DNA of 64,000 nucleotides from positions 356,501 through 420,500 of the forward strand of contig JADKFU010000005.1 in NCBI GenBank assembly GCA_016717285.1, written 5' to 3'. Both the position numbers and the translations under genes were made by a program. Source of the DNA: Chitinophagaceae bacterium (GTDB lineage Bacteria > Bacteroidota > Bacteroidia > Chitinophagales > UBA10324). The notes beneath the pieces are model-generated. The model was not told the DNA's origin. It did no database searches and saw only the letters and a list, made by a program, of their open reading frames with translations. Below, piece after piece: positions 18,754 through 27,570 of this stretch (its first letter is position 1; every line of letters starts with the position of its first letter).

Positions 18754-19051
18754 TAATGCGTATAAAATTGAACCCAGATTTTTAAGATTGTTCTTGACTA
18801 CAACAAAACGTTTGTTGCATTGATGAATGAAAATTCACTATCTCCAAAAGCAAATGACCACAGGAATATGGAAAAACTAAAATATTAACCGTTAGTGAAT
18901 ATCTGACTGGTTAATCCTCACAACATGATTAATAATACATCCGGCAAAAGCGAAACAATAAAAATTATCTGGAGGCCGGCAAACATGGCAGCATTTGTGA
19001 TCAATAGAGTTTCTTCAAAAATATTACTCCAAACAAATTCATAATTATTGC
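18754..19051. other. Intergenic region without recognised gene
   Basis: 298 AT-rich bases between thiL and the YdeI-AlkD fusion. A 40-codon open frame starts near 18925 but has no recognisable motif. No tandem repeat, tRNA or clear terminator was seen. Confidence 0.5.
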
Positions 19052-20152
19052 ATGGAAACAAAAGATGGAAAACAAGCTGTCTATGCCAAAACGAGAGCAG
19101 TTTGGCGTAAATGGTTAAAATCAAATTGCCAAAAGGAGAAATCTGTATGGCTCATATTGTATCACAAAAAAAGTAAAGTGCCCTGCGTTAATATCAATGA
19201 TGCTACGGAGGAGGCACTGTGTTTTGGATGGATAGACAGCTTAGCCAAAAAGAGAGATGCTGAAAGCTACTACCTCACATTTACACCGCGCAATCCGAAA
19301 ACCAGTAAATGGAGTAAACCGAACAGAGACAGGGTTGAAAAGTTGATTAAGGAAGGACTGATGACCGAACACGGACAAAAATTAATTGACATTGCAAAAC
19401 AGACCGGAAAATGGGAAACCTCTCCACCAACGAAGAATAAGTCAACAACGCCAGGAGTTACAGCGAAAGAATTCCTGCACAGGTTAACAGCGCTACGCAC
19501 TACTGCTAAAGCAGACAACTCGAGGTTTTTCAGGGATGAGGATAAAGCAAATAAAAATTTAGGCGTTGCAATGTCTGCCATTTTCGGCCTTGCGAAAGAG
19601 TTTTCGAAGATGTCAATTGATGAAGTGGAGAAGTTGATTGAAAGCGAATATTACGAAGCAAGAATGGGTGCGGTAAGCATTATGGATTTTCAGGCAAGGG
19701 ATAAAAAAATTACGGCAGCAAGTAGAAAGGAGTTGTTTAAGCTGTATATCAAAAGACACGATAGAATTAATAATTGGGACCTTGTAGACCGCAGTGCACC
19801 TTATGTTGTTGGTGGTTACCTGATTGACAAACCAAGAGCGATTCTATATAAACTGGCCAGGTCAAAAAATATTTGGGAACGAAGAACATCCATCGTAAGC
19901 ACTTATTATTTCATCAGACAAAATGATCTTATTGATACTTTTAAAATTGCGGAGTTGCTTGTTCATGATGAACATGATTTGATAAACAAAGCTGTCGGCG
20001 GCTGGATCCGGGAAGCAGGGAAGAGGGATGAACGTATGTTGCTTACTTTTCTGGACAAATACGCTGTTACGATGCCACGCGTAACTTTGCGTTATGCGAT
20101 TGAAAAGCTGGACAAGAAGTCGAAGGATCATTACCTGAAAGCAGCTAAGTGA
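19052..20152 (+). CDS. YdeI-like / AlkD DNA-alkylation-repair fusion protein
   Basis: 366 residues in one uninterrupted frame joining two families. Residues about 1-121 match the YdeI/OmpD-associated family (VWLILYHKKS, EEALCFGWIDSLAKK, YLTFTPRNPKTSKWSKPN). After a linker of about 15 polar residues, residues 136-366 form an AlkD-type HEAT-repeat glycosylase. AlkD removes positively charged alkylpurines without base flipping. Its key residues are all present: Trp242 and Asp246 in NNWDLVDRSAP, Arg277/278 in WERRTSIV, and Trp318 in VGGWIREAGKRD. The domains are usually separate genes. dinB-like follows after 110 bases on the same strand. Confidence 0.88.
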   Translation: METKDGKQAVYAKTRAVWRKWLKSNCQKEKSVWLILYHKKSKVPCVNINDATEEALCFGWIDSLAKKRDAESYYLTFTPRNPKTSKWSKPNRDRVEKLIKEGLMTEHGQKLIDIAKQTGKWETSPPTKNKSTTPGVTAKEFLHRLTALRTTAKADNSRFFRDEDKANKNLGVAMSAIFGLAKEFSKMSIDEVEKLIESEYYEARMGAVSIMDFQARDKKITAASRKELFKLYIKRHDRINNWDLVDRSAPYVVGGYLIDKPRAILYKLARSKNIWERRTSIVSTYYFIRQNDLIDTFKIAELLVHDEHDLINKAVGGWIREAGKRDERMLLTFLDKYAVTMPRVTLRYAIEKLDKKSKDHYLKAAK

Positions 20153-20261
20153 AAAGACTGATAACGCATTGATTTTAATAATGAGCAAAGAACTTACTGT
20201 AATTGTACGCCATTGATTTTCAAGCAACGATATTCAAAAGACACAGACAAAAAGAATTATC

Positions 20262-20726
20262 ATGAAAGAATTGTTGATCAAACAAATAAATTTTGAACAT
20301 TGGGCGAATACCAAATTGCTCACATCAATGAGAATGGTAAATCCACTTGATGAAAGATCGTTGATGCTTTTTTCTCATTTGCTTTCCTCAGGCAATATGT
20401 GGTTGAGCAGAGTTCATGGAACACCCATTTCTACTACGCTTTGGCAGGAACGCACCTTGCAAGAATGTGAGCAACTGGACGCAGAAAATACTGCCAACTG
20501 GTTGGATTATCTGCAACAGGCTTCTCCCGATGAATTAAACAGAATTGTAGATTTCATTTTTCCTTTGGACGGTAGCAAAAAAAGGATGAGCGTTTCTGAT
20601 GCGATCATGCACATCGTTCACCACTCTTCTTATCATCGCGGACAGATTGTGGCAAGACTGAAAGGCAGTTTGGAACCACTTCCTTTACTGACCTACATTC
20701 CTTTTGCGGCTGAAAATTTAGCATAA
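20262..20726 (+). CDS. DinB-family protein
   Basis: 154-residue four-helix-bundle protein of the DinB/YfiT superfamily. The three metal-binding histidines are visible: His39 in LFSHLLSSGNMW and the pair in HIVHHSSYHRGQI near residues 122-126. Relatives include thiol transferases and DNA-damage-inducible proteins, so the reaction cannot be assigned from sequence. It follows the AlkD fusion on the same strand with a 109-base gap, so the two may or may not be co-transcribed. Confidence 0.87.
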   Translation: MKELLIKQINFEHWANTKLLTSMRMVNPLDERSLMLFSHLLSSGNMWLSRVHGTPISTTLWQERTLQECEQLDAENTANWLDYLQQASPDELNRIVDFIFPLDGSKKRMSVSDAIMHIVHHSSYHRGQIVARLKGSLEPLPLLTYIPFAAENLA

Positions 20727-20949
20727 ACGCATAGCTCTCATTCATTCTTCTATTACTCATGCAGAAATTTTATAGATTTAAAAATGAATCAACCAATCTT
20801 TTGTGCCACATCTGTATAAAAAAAGTGTCCGGCGTTCATGACTCCGTCTTTATGATGCTCCATAGTGCATCGCTGAAATCAAGTCCAGGACCACATCGTA
20901 TATCATTCCTTATCGTTTCATTTCCTAATTTAGCCTTCAAACATTTTTT

Positions 20950-22533
20950 ATGTATTACCGGTTAGCTACTTTATTATTTGGACTTCTTCATTCAGTCAAT
21001 GTTTTTTCACAGGCTCCTGCCATTCAGTTTCAGCATGCCATGGGCGGTTCGCTGGATGATATTTCTTATGATGTGGTTGTGACGCAGGACGGTGGTTATT
21101 TAGTAGCCGGCGGTTCCACTTCCAGTGATGGTGATTTGCTGAAGCCGTCAGAAGTGCAACATGGCGGCAATTATGATTTCTGGTTTGCGAAGCTGGATCC
21201 TGCTTTAAATTTTCAATGGAAGAAACACCTGGGTGGAACCGGAAGTGATCTTGCCAGCAGTTGTCTGCAGGCTCCTGATGGCGGATATTTTATCGGCGGC
21301 AGCACGAGTTCCAATGATGTGGATGTTTCAGGAAATCACAGTGATGATTTTGACTTCTGGATTGTAAAACTATTTTCATCCGGTTCTGTGCAGTGGAAAA
21401 AATGTTTTGGCGGAATAAATTATGATGACTTCGGTGGCATGCGAATCACTCCTGACGGAGGATTAATCCTGGCCGGTGGATCGCAATCAAACGATGGAGA
21501 TGTAACCGGAAACCATGGCAGCAGCGATTTCTGGTTGGTGAAAACAGATGGCAGCGGAAATATTCAATGGCAAAAGAGTTACGGTGGAATTGACTATGAG
21601 AAGGCGGCTGATGTGAGAGTTTGTCCGGATGGTGGATATATACTGGTTGGATTTTCTGAATCAAACACCGGCGACGTAACAGGCAACCATGGTGACTACG
21701 ATGTCTGGGTTATGAAAACAGATGTTTCGGGTAATCTGCAGTGGCAACGTTCCATCGGTGGCAGCGGCTATGATGCGGCAAATGGTGTGGTGGCTTTGAA
21801 TGACGGTGGTTTTATTGTCTGCGGTTATTCGGGTTCAAATGATGGAGATGTTACGGGTAATCACGGCGACGATGATGCCTGTATTTTTAAACTTGATGAA
21901 TCAGGTACTATTTTGTGGTCGAAGTGCATGGGCGGATTAAACACTGATGTAGCAACAGGAGTGGAAGCGGTGGGAGATGATGGATTTATTTTTTCCTGTT
22001 ATTCAAAATCAACCGGTGGCGATGTGGAAAATAATTACGGCTTATGGGATTATTGGATTGTTAAAACAGATCTGGATGGTGTAATTCAATGGCAAAATAA
22101 TTTCGGAGGAAGTTTAAATGATGTTTGTTATGCAGCAAAGCCAACTCCGGATGAAGGTTTTATTCTGACAGGCTATTCAGAATCGCAGGATGTTGACGTA
22201 TCCGGAAACCATGGCAAGAAAGATTTTTGGGTAGTGAAATTAGCAGGTCTTGTAGGCATAGCGGAAACAGTTCCCGCAGAAGTAAAATTGTCTGTATATC
22301 CTCAACCTGCTGATAACTTTGCATTCCTGCAAATTCCTCAGGATGCAATTTTGAATTACCCGCAATTATCAATTGATTTTTTTGACCTGGCAGGAAAAAA
22401 AATTAATGAACAAACAGTCACCTATGATCCGGTTATTAAATTGGATTGCAGCAGGTGGAACAGCGGCATTTATTTTTATCGGTTGAAAAATAATGGATAT
22501 ACGCTTGCCAATGGAAAAATCGTAGTTCAATAA
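20950..22533 (+). CDS. Secreted seven-repeat beta-propeller protein with T9SS sorting domain
   Basis: 527 residues. A signal peptide (ends near VFSQAPA, about residue 22) is followed by seven tandem repeats of about 60 residues with the core DGGYI..G.S.SNDGDV.GNHG..DFWV.K.D..G..QW....GG. Seven units suggest one closed seven-bladed propeller. The last 75 residues form a T9SS type A sorting domain (SVYPQPADNFAFLQIP, then FFDLAGKKINEQTV, then NSGIYFYRLKNNGYTLANGKIVVQ). The protein is therefore exported by the type IX system and attached or released at the cell surface. Function unknown; it stands alone. Confidence 0.9.
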   Translation: MYYRLATLLFGLLHSVNVFSQAPAIQFQHAMGGSLDDISYDVVVTQDGGYLVAGGSTSSDGDLLKPSEVQHGGNYDFWFAKLDPALNFQWKKHLGGTGSDLASSCLQAPDGGYFIGGSTSSNDVDVSGNHSDDFDFWIVKLFSSGSVQWKKCFGGINYDDFGGMRITPDGGLILAGGSQSNDGDVTGNHGSSDFWLVKTDGSGNIQWQKSYGGIDYEKAADVRVCPDGGYILVGFSESNTGDVTGNHGDYDVWVMKTDVSGNLQWQRSIGGSGYDAANGVVALNDGGFIVCGYSGSNDGDVTGNHGDDDACIFKLDESGTILWSKCMGGLNTDVATGVEAVGDDGFIFSCYSKSTGGDVENNYGLWDYWIVKTDLDGVIQWQNNFGGSLNDVCYAAKPTPDEGFILTGYSESQDVDVSGNHGKKDFWVVKLAGLVGIAETVPAEVKLSVYPQPADNFAFLQIPQDAILNYPQLSIDFFDLAGKKINEQTVTYDPVIKLDCSRWNSGIYFYRLKNNGYTLANGKIVVQ

Positions 22534-22636
22534 TTTGTAGCTGATGTATTGCAATTATCTTCTACGATTTGAATTTTAAAATTCCGGTATCTTTCGTTCT
22601 CACAAGCTCACCGATAAGGTGTCTGAAAAACATTTA

Positions 22637-23281
22637 ATGAAAAAGCAGGTACTGATTTTTTCCACGCTCTTATTTTTCACGTTAGAAACCCAGGCACAGT
22701 TGAAAGACAAAGAAATTGCAGGTGAATACTATCTGAAAGGTGTTATGGAAGTGGGTTCCGGTTTTCAGCTATCAGAAGATCATACTTTTGAATTCTTTTT
22801 TTCTTATGGTGCCATGGACCGTTCAGGTAAAGGAACCTGGAAATCGGAAGGAAACAATATCATATTTAATTCCGAACCCTGGCCGGGCTCAGATTTTAAG
22901 CTGGAAAAGAAGGATCATCGAAAACAGACAGGAGTGGTGATTCAGGTGAAGGATAAAAACACGATGATACTTGGTTATGTCGGTTGTATTGTTTCCGGGG
23001 CCGGCAATGTGCAAGAACTTCAGTCTGATAATGATGGCACAATTGTATTTGAATCACAAACTATAGATACCATTTCATTGTATCACCAGTTTTACTCAGA
23101 TGTTTTGTCTGTTTTTCCTGTTAAGGAATCAACTGATAATTATTTTGAATTCACTTTTTTGCCGCATCTCGGAACCGTGTTTTTCAACAATTTTATTTTG
23201 ACAATCGATCAACAGGGATTTTCCGGCGGAAATCCACTACTGAAGAAGGACACTGTTTATCAGTACACGAAATCAAAATAA
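22637..23281 (+). CDS. Secreted protein of unknown function
   Basis: 214 residues from the ATG at 22637, which begins a good signal peptide (MKKQVLIFSTLLFFTLETQAQ). A GTG six codons upstream is possible but would put six unrelated residues before it. The mature part reads like a lipocalin-like or DUF-type beta-sandwich: IAGEYYLKG, F.LSEDHTFEFFFSYGAMDRSGKGTWKSEGNNIIFNS, pattern typical of Bacteroidota proteins that compare an energy or fill term against a simple threshold of G-x-W strands. No catalytic motif. Stands alone. Confidence 0.72.
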   Translation: MKKQVLIFSTLLFFTLETQAQLKDKEIAGEYYLKGVMEVGSGFQLSEDHTFEFFFSYGAMDRSGKGTWKSEGNNIIFNSEPWPGSDFKLEKKDHRKQTGVVIQVKDKNTMILGYVGCIVSGAGNVQELQSDNDGTIVFESQTIDTISLYHQFYSDVLSVFPVKESTDNYFEFTFLPHLGTVFFNNFILTIDQQGFSGGNPLLKKDTVYQYTKSK

Positions 23282-23304
23282 TTTTTGATCCGTTTCCTGT
23301 GTCA

Positions 23305-24186
23305 TTATTTTATGAAACCATTCCAACCTTGCAATCCGCCGGTATGAAGTGCAACGATCGCAGTATCTCTTTCAAAGAAATTATTCTTAATTAAATCATA
23401 AATGCCGAACATCATTTTACTATTGTAAACAGGATCCAATAAAATTGAATGTTTGGAATGGAAGCCTTGTATAAATAACTGAAGCTCTTCCGGCATTTTA
23501 GCATAACCACCAAAATGAAAATTGTGATTGACTAACCAGTTGGAATATGTTTTTCCTGATAAATTATTCACCAGTGTTGTGATTTTCTGATCCAGTTCAT
23601 TCATTCCTTTGAGTGCTGAAAAGCCAAGCACCTTATTTTTCCCGTTGGCTCCTGCAATTAATCCTGCCAATGTTCCACCTGTTCCACAAGCGCAACAGAG
23701 ATAATCGCAGTCAATTGTTATTTCATCAACAATTTCGCTGCAACCTTTTACTGCCAACGTGTTTGTTCCGCCTTCCGGCAATAAATAGAAATTGCCAAAT
23801 TCACGGCGAAGCGCATCAATGAAATCATCTTTTTCTTTTTGTTTGTATTCTTCGCGGCTGATGAATTGCAATTGCATTCCCTGTTCACTTGCAAAGGTCA
23901 ATGTCTGATTGAGTGGCAGCACTTTTTCACCGCGAATAATGCCGATGGTTTCAAATCCGGATGCCTTACCGGCAGCAGCTACTGCATAAATGTGATTTGA
24001 ATAAGCGCCGCCAAAAGTGAGCAGCTTATGATGCCCTTGTTCTTTCGCAGCCTTGAGGTTATACTTCAGCTTTCGCCATTTGTTACCGCTGATTTGCGGA
24101 TGAATGAGGTCATCCCGTTTGATGAAAACACGGACCTGCTTTTCTTCGAAGAGTGTATCATTTAGTTGCTGCAGTGGTGTAATCAC
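23305..24186 (-). CDS. PLP-dependent D-cysteine desulfhydrase / ACC deaminase family enzyme
   Basis: 293 residues of the fold II PLP family. The motif IKRDDLIHPQISGNKWRKLKYN places the PLP-binding lysine at about residue 36-39. Also present are TFGGAYSNHIYAVAAAGK (substrate and phosphate region), LLPEGGTN, ACGTGGTLAGL (phosphate cup) and VALHTGGLQGW. Members either degrade D-cysteine to pyruvate, H2S and ammonia or deaminate ACC. The exact substrate cannot be read here, though small members of this kind in Bacteroidota are usually annotated as D-cysteine desulfhydrase-like. It starts with GTG at 24186. Divergent from the small secreted protein gene at 24308. Confidence 0.87.
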   Translation of the reverse strand: MITPLQQLNDTLFEEKQVRVFIKRDDLIHPQISGNKWRKLKYNLKAAKEQGHHKLLTFGGAYSNHIYAVAAAGKASGFETIGIIRGEKVLPLNQTLTFASEQGMQLQFISREEYKQKEKDDFIDALRREFGNFYLLPEGGTNTLAVKGCSEIVDEITIDCDYLCCACGTGGTLAGLIAGANGKNKVLGFSALKGMNELDQKITTLVNNLSGKTYSNWLVNHNFHFGGYAKMPEELQLFIQGFHSKHSILLDPVYNSKMMFGIYDLIKNNFFERDTAIVALHTGGLQGWNGFIK

Positions 24187-24307
24187 GTTCGTTTTTTATT
24201 ATTTTAGCGGGAGAGCGGTGCTGCCGGCATGAGAAACGGGACATTTGGCACTTATTAAAATCGAACATTGGATGCATAGATTCATTTTTACTAAAACCAT
24301 TTTCAAC

Positions 24308-24655
24308 ATGAAATTAGCAGCATTAATGATCACAGGCATTTTTTTTCTTTCGGCGATCAGCCTTGACATCCATGCCGCATGTCCTGCACCCAAATGTGTT
24401 CAAAAACTTATCAAGCAATATAAAAGCAAACCTAAGCAGGATCCGCCAACTACCATTTATGAATATGAATATAAAGGAGCGAAAGTGTATTATGTAACTG
24501 CTCCCTGTTGCGACCAGATGAGTACGCTTTATGATTCCAAATGCAATGTTATCTGTCAGCCTGATGGTGGCATAACAGGAACAGGCGATGGCAAATGCCC
24601 TGATTTCAATAAGGAAAAAACCAATGAAGTTTTAATCTGGAAAGATGAACGTTGA
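24308..24655 (+). CDS. Small cysteine-rich secreted protein (DUF6970-like)
   Basis: 115 residues from the ATG at 24308, which begins a clean signal peptide (MKLAALMITGIFFLSAISLDIHA). A TTG 21 codons upstream would put an unlikely extension before it. The mature protein has ordered cysteines (CPAPKC, APCCDQMS, SKCNVICQPDGG, GKCPDF) and ends in EVLIWKDER. The pattern YYV.APCCDQ.S.LYD..CN.IC.PDGGI.G.GDGKCPDF is one I associate with the DUF6970-type secreted family. Function unknown, probably periplasmic. Confidence 0.72.
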   Translation: MKLAALMITGIFFLSAISLDIHAACPAPKCVQKLIKQYKSKPKQDPPTTIYEYEYKGAKVYYVTAPCCDQMSTLYDSKCNVICQPDGGITGTGDGKCPDFNKEKTNEVLIWKDER

Positions 24656-24811
24656 TGTGCAGGTGAAAGAAAAGCAATGTGTTTTTTTTGTTGAATTGTT
24701 CTTCGCCTTTTTTCCTGAACCGTAAAAGCATAATTTTGTTGATTCCATGGAAATGCTTTTGATAATGAAAGATGCTGGATTTTTTGATGTAGGAAGTAAA
24801 AAAGACGACGC

Positions 24812-25198
24812 ATGATAACCAAGATTACCGCAGGTGTCAAGATATCGGTGGAAACCTTTTACCAGGAAGAATATTCGCAACCACTGAACAATGAATTCAT
24901 GTTTGCTTATCGCATCACCATTGAAAACGGCAGTGAGCAAACGGTTAAATTGTTGCGCCGGCATTGGTATATTTTCGATTCATGCGGCGTTACCCGCGAA
25001 GTAGAAGGCGAAGGTGTGGTGGGATTGCAGCCGGTAATAGAACCGGGCAAGTCGCATCAATATGTTTCCGGCTCACACCTGAAGACTGAAATCGGCCATA
25101 TGCACGGCACTTATCTTATGGAAAGATTGATTGACGGCAGTCAATTTGAAGTGAACATTCCCGAATTTCAACTGGTAGCTCCTTTCAAGCTGAATTAA
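24812..25198 (+). CDS. apaG: ApaG-like protein
   Basis: 128 residues, the usual length of the ApaG / DUF525 family, a fibronectin-type III beta-sandwich. Diagnostic segments are ISVETFYQEEYSQP, FAYRITIENGSEQTVKLLRRHWYIFDSCG, VEGEGVVGLQPVIEPGKSHQYVSGSHL and GTYLMERLIDG. In enterobacteria ApaG has been linked to Co2+ resistance and Mg2+ efflux, but the molecular role is unclear. It stands alone on the plus strand with 150 bases to metF, so it might be read through into it. No terminator was recognised between them. Confidence 0.94.
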   Translation: MITKITAGVKISVETFYQEEYSQPLNNEFMFAYRITIENGSEQTVKLLRRHWYIFDSCGVTREVEGEGVVGLQPVIEPGKSHQYVSGSHLKTEIGHMHGTYLMERLIDGSQFEVNIPEFQLVAPFKLN

Positions 25199-25315
25199 CT
25201 GAATGCTGTTTTATTACACCATCAACTCTTAAGCTGATGGTCTGCCACTTGCTGCATTTGTCCCATCTGAAAGCTTATCCCATATTTCTAAACTTAAACT
25301 TCTTACTTCTCATAG

Positions 25316-25323
25316 TATATTTG
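25316..25323 (+). promoter_or_regulatory. Candidate -7 box upstream of metF
   Basis: TATATTTG fits the Bacteroidota -7 consensus TAnnTTTG exactly and lies 25 bases before the GTG start at 25349. No convincing TTTG -33 box stands at the right distance. Confidence 0.4.
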
Positions 25324-25348
25324 CCCACCTTATAAATAAACAGCAACA

Positions 25349-26302
25349 GTGAAAGTAACAGAGTACATAAAAAAGTCAGACTCCACCATGGTGTCGTTTG
25401 AAGTGCTTCCTCCCATGAAAGGGAAAAGCATTCATTCCATTTATGACACCTTGGATCCGTTAATGGAATTCAAGCCACCATTCATCAATGTCACTTACCA
25501 TCGTGCTGAATACATTTACCGGCGCAATGAACAAGGTCTGTTTGAAAAGACGATTATCCGCAAAAGGCCGGGCACTGTCGGCATTTGCGCGGCTGTTGTA
25601 AACCGTTATAAGGTGGATGCTGTTCCTCACATTGTCTGTGGTGGATTTACGGTAGAAGAAACAGAAGATGCATTGATTGATCTTGCTTTTCTCGGTATTG
25701 ATAATGTGCTGGTACTTCGCGGCGATCCGAATAAAAATGAGACTTCTTTTGAACCGGAACCAGGCGGTCATCATCATGCAATCGACCTGTTGAAGCAGGC
25801 CGTGAAAATGAACCACGGAAATTTCCTGCAGGAAGATATTACAGATGTGGTGCCTACTGATTTTTGTATTGGCGTGGCGGGTTATCCTGAAAAGCACTAT
25901 GAATCACCCAACATGAAAATGGATTTGCAGTACCTGAAGGAAAAAGTGGACGCCGGTGCCGATTATATTATCACGCAGATGTTTTTCGACAACAATAAAT
26001 TTTTTGAGTTTGTAAAAAGTTGCCGCGAAATCGGTATTACCGTTCCCATTATTCCCGGAATAAAACCCATTACGAACCGAAAGCACATGAATACATTACC
26101 ACGTTTGTTTCATGTAGAAATTCCGGAAGAACTGGCAACGCAGTTACAAAAAGTCACTACGGATGAAGCTGCGAAGAAAGTGGGTATTGAATGGTGTATT
26201 CAGCAATGCAAAGAACTGGCGAAGGCCAATGTTCCGCTTATTCATTTTTATACCATGAGTAATCCTGGACCTGTTAAAGCTGTAGTGAGCAAGGTGTTTT
26301 AG
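25349..26302 (+). CDS. metF: Methylenetetrahydrofolate reductase
   Basis: Reduces 5,10-methylene-THF to 5-methyl-THF for methionine synthesis, using FAD. 317 residues, normal for bacterial MetF. Landmarks: SFEVLPPMKG (catalytic Glu near residue 18), FINVTYHRAEY, DNVLVLRGDPN, FCIGVAGYPEKHYESPN, GADYIITQMFFDNNKFFEF and PIIPGIKPI. It begins with GTG at 25349; the next ATG (codon 14) would cut off the first strand. It stands alone, and its end is followed by an inverted repeat at 26329-26394 that may stop transcription from both sides. Confidence 0.96.
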   Translation: MKVTEYIKKSDSTMVSFEVLPPMKGKSIHSIYDTLDPLMEFKPPFINVTYHRAEYIYRRNEQGLFEKTIIRKRPGTVGICAAVVNRYKVDAVPHIVCGGFTVEETEDALIDLAFLGIDNVLVLRGDPNKNETSFEPEPGGHHHAIDLLKQAVKMNHGNFLQEDITDVVPTDFCIGVAGYPEKHYESPNMKMDLQYLKEKVDAGADYIITQMFFDNNKFFEFVKSCREIGITVPIIPGIKPITNRKHMNTLPRLFHVEIPEELATQLQKVTTDEAAKKVGIEWCIQQCKELAKANVPLIHFYTMSNPGPVKAVVSKVF

Positions 26303-26328
26303 TGTTGTACTAAGCTTGAGTTGGTGCC

Positions 26329-26394
26329 AACTTTGGCAGGGTTTTGTAACAGCTATTAACAATGAAGTTGCCCGGGATGAACCCTGCCAAAGTT
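26329..26394. repeat. Perfect 15-base inverted repeat
   Basis: AACTTTGGCAGGGTT at 26329-26343 and its exact complement at 26380-26394, separated by 36 bases. It lies between the convergent metF and HAD genes. There is no T run after the stem, so it is not a standard terminator. It is related to the inverted repeat at 17541-17602. Confidence 0.85.
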
Positions 26395-26424
26395 TACTTT
26401 AACAGAACACTAAGTTGGAAGTTA

Positions 26425-27084
26425 TCACGAAGCAGCGGCTCCTATTTTCATTTGTAGGTAATTTTCCAGGAAGATGCGCAAGTCTTCTCCCGGGTTATAA
26501 AGCAATGCATGCAATCCTGCCGATTTTGCACCTTCAACATGTTGTGGACTGTCGTCAATAAAAAGCGTTTCCTCCGGCTTTAAGTTATTTTCTTCCAATA
26601 CTTTCAGGAAGATGTCTGCGTCAGGTTTGCGAAGTCCCACCACAAATGAATAATACACTTTGTCGAAATAGGCATCAATATTCGGCCGGCCAAATGCCTG
26701 CACCATATATTTTGTAATCTGTTTAAGATGGATAATGTTGGTATTGCTGAGCAGGAAAGTGCGGTAAGTGTGACGCACATCCATCAATAATTTTAATTTC
26801 TCCTTTGGAATTTCACCCAGCATTGCATTCCACGCATCGTTGATCTGTTGATCGGAAAATTGTGTTCCCAATTCTTTGTTCAACTGATCACGGAATTCCT
26901 GCTCTGTAATTTTCCCTTTGTCGAAATTATCGAAGAGCGTTGTTTGCTTCAACTGGTTGAAATGCTGGTTGAAATCCTTCACACCTAACCTGATGAAAGC
27001 ATCTTCGGTTCTCTTCATGTCAATATCAATGATTACGCCGCCGTAGTCGAAGATGATATTGCGGATGTGAGTTGCCGGATGCAA
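26425..27084 (-). CDS. HAD-family phosphatase (YihX-like)
   Basis: 219 residues of HAD subfamily IA. Motif I is NIIFDYGGVIIDID, in which the second acid is replaced by Gly as in many YihX-type members. Motif II is TFLLSNTN, motif III is GLRKPDADIF with the catalytic Lys, and motif IV is TLFIDDSPQHVEGA. Relatives dephosphorylate glucose-1-phosphate or other sugar phosphates; the substrate here is unknown. The frame starts with TTG at 27084; an in-frame stop lies seven codons upstream and no ATG lies before motif I. It is convergent with metF. Confidence 0.88.
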   Translation of the reverse strand: MHPATHIRNIIFDYGGVIIDIDMKRTEDAFIRLGVKDFNQHFNQLKQTTLFDNFDKGKITEQEFRDQLNKELGTQFSDQQINDAWNAMLGEIPKEKLKLLMDVRHTYRTFLLSNTNIIHLKQITKYMVQAFGRPNIDAYFDKVYYSFVVGLRKPDADIFLKVLEENNLKPEETLFIDDSPQHVEGAKSAGLHALLYNPGEDLRIFLENYLQMKIGAAAS

Positions 27085-27228
27085 TTGAAATGGGTTTGAA
27101 GTTCAAATATAATTTGAAGAATGTCGAAATCTAATGCTGACGAAGTTATTGGTAAATCATTCTAAAACAAGAATGGAAAGTGATCTCAGCAGGAGATCTG
27201 ATTTGTAAATGAAAGACTTTAATACCTG

Positions 27229-27302
27229 TGGGCCCACCAGGACTTGAACCTGGGACCTGCGGATTATGAGTCCGACGCTCTAACCAACTGAGCTATAGGC
27301 CC
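27229..27302 (-). tRNA. tRNA with CAT anticodon (tRNA-Ile2 or tRNA-Met)
   Basis: A 74-base cloverleaf on the minus strand. The acceptor stem GGGCCTA pairs with TGGGCCC (one G-T pair), the D-arm is GCTCAGTTGGTTAGAGC, the anticodon loop is CTCATAA with anticodon CAT at 27266-27268, and the T-arm is CCAGGTTCAAGTCCTGG. The discriminator is A and CCA is not encoded. The GGGCCTATAGCTCAG start resembles isoleucine tRNAs of this phylum, so a lysidine-modified tRNA-Ile2 is my preferred reading over elongator tRNA-Met. It is not an initiator tRNA, because the first acceptor pair is matched. Confidence 0.92.
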
Positions 27303-27570
27303 TGAATTGGGGCAAAGATAATCTTCCGGAAGTATTTTCCTGTCAGTTTAATTGTTTTGATCAGCGTCATATCTTTTATAAGCAATTGCCATTTTAAAGT
27401 AGGACCTGAACACGATTTTGGCGTTGAAATAGTAATTTTTATATCCTACATTAGAGCGGTAGTAATTAACTTCCAGTGTTTGCCAGGATTCCCTACCGCA
27501 AAAAGTAACGAATAGAATACAGGATAAGTCATTACCGCTGCCGATAAATAACGTTTGCAAATTCATTTAC

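Noticed and set aside
25218..25241. ACCATCA/TGATGGT inverted repeat after apaG
   Set aside because: The stem is only 7 bases around a 10-base loop with no T run, so terminator function is not supported.
27348..27566. 72-codon open frame divergent from the two-lobed membrane protein gene
   Set aside because: Starts at a plausible ATG, but its residues (many Tyr, Asn, Lys, Phe) look like translated AT-rich DNA, and no domain or signal is visible.
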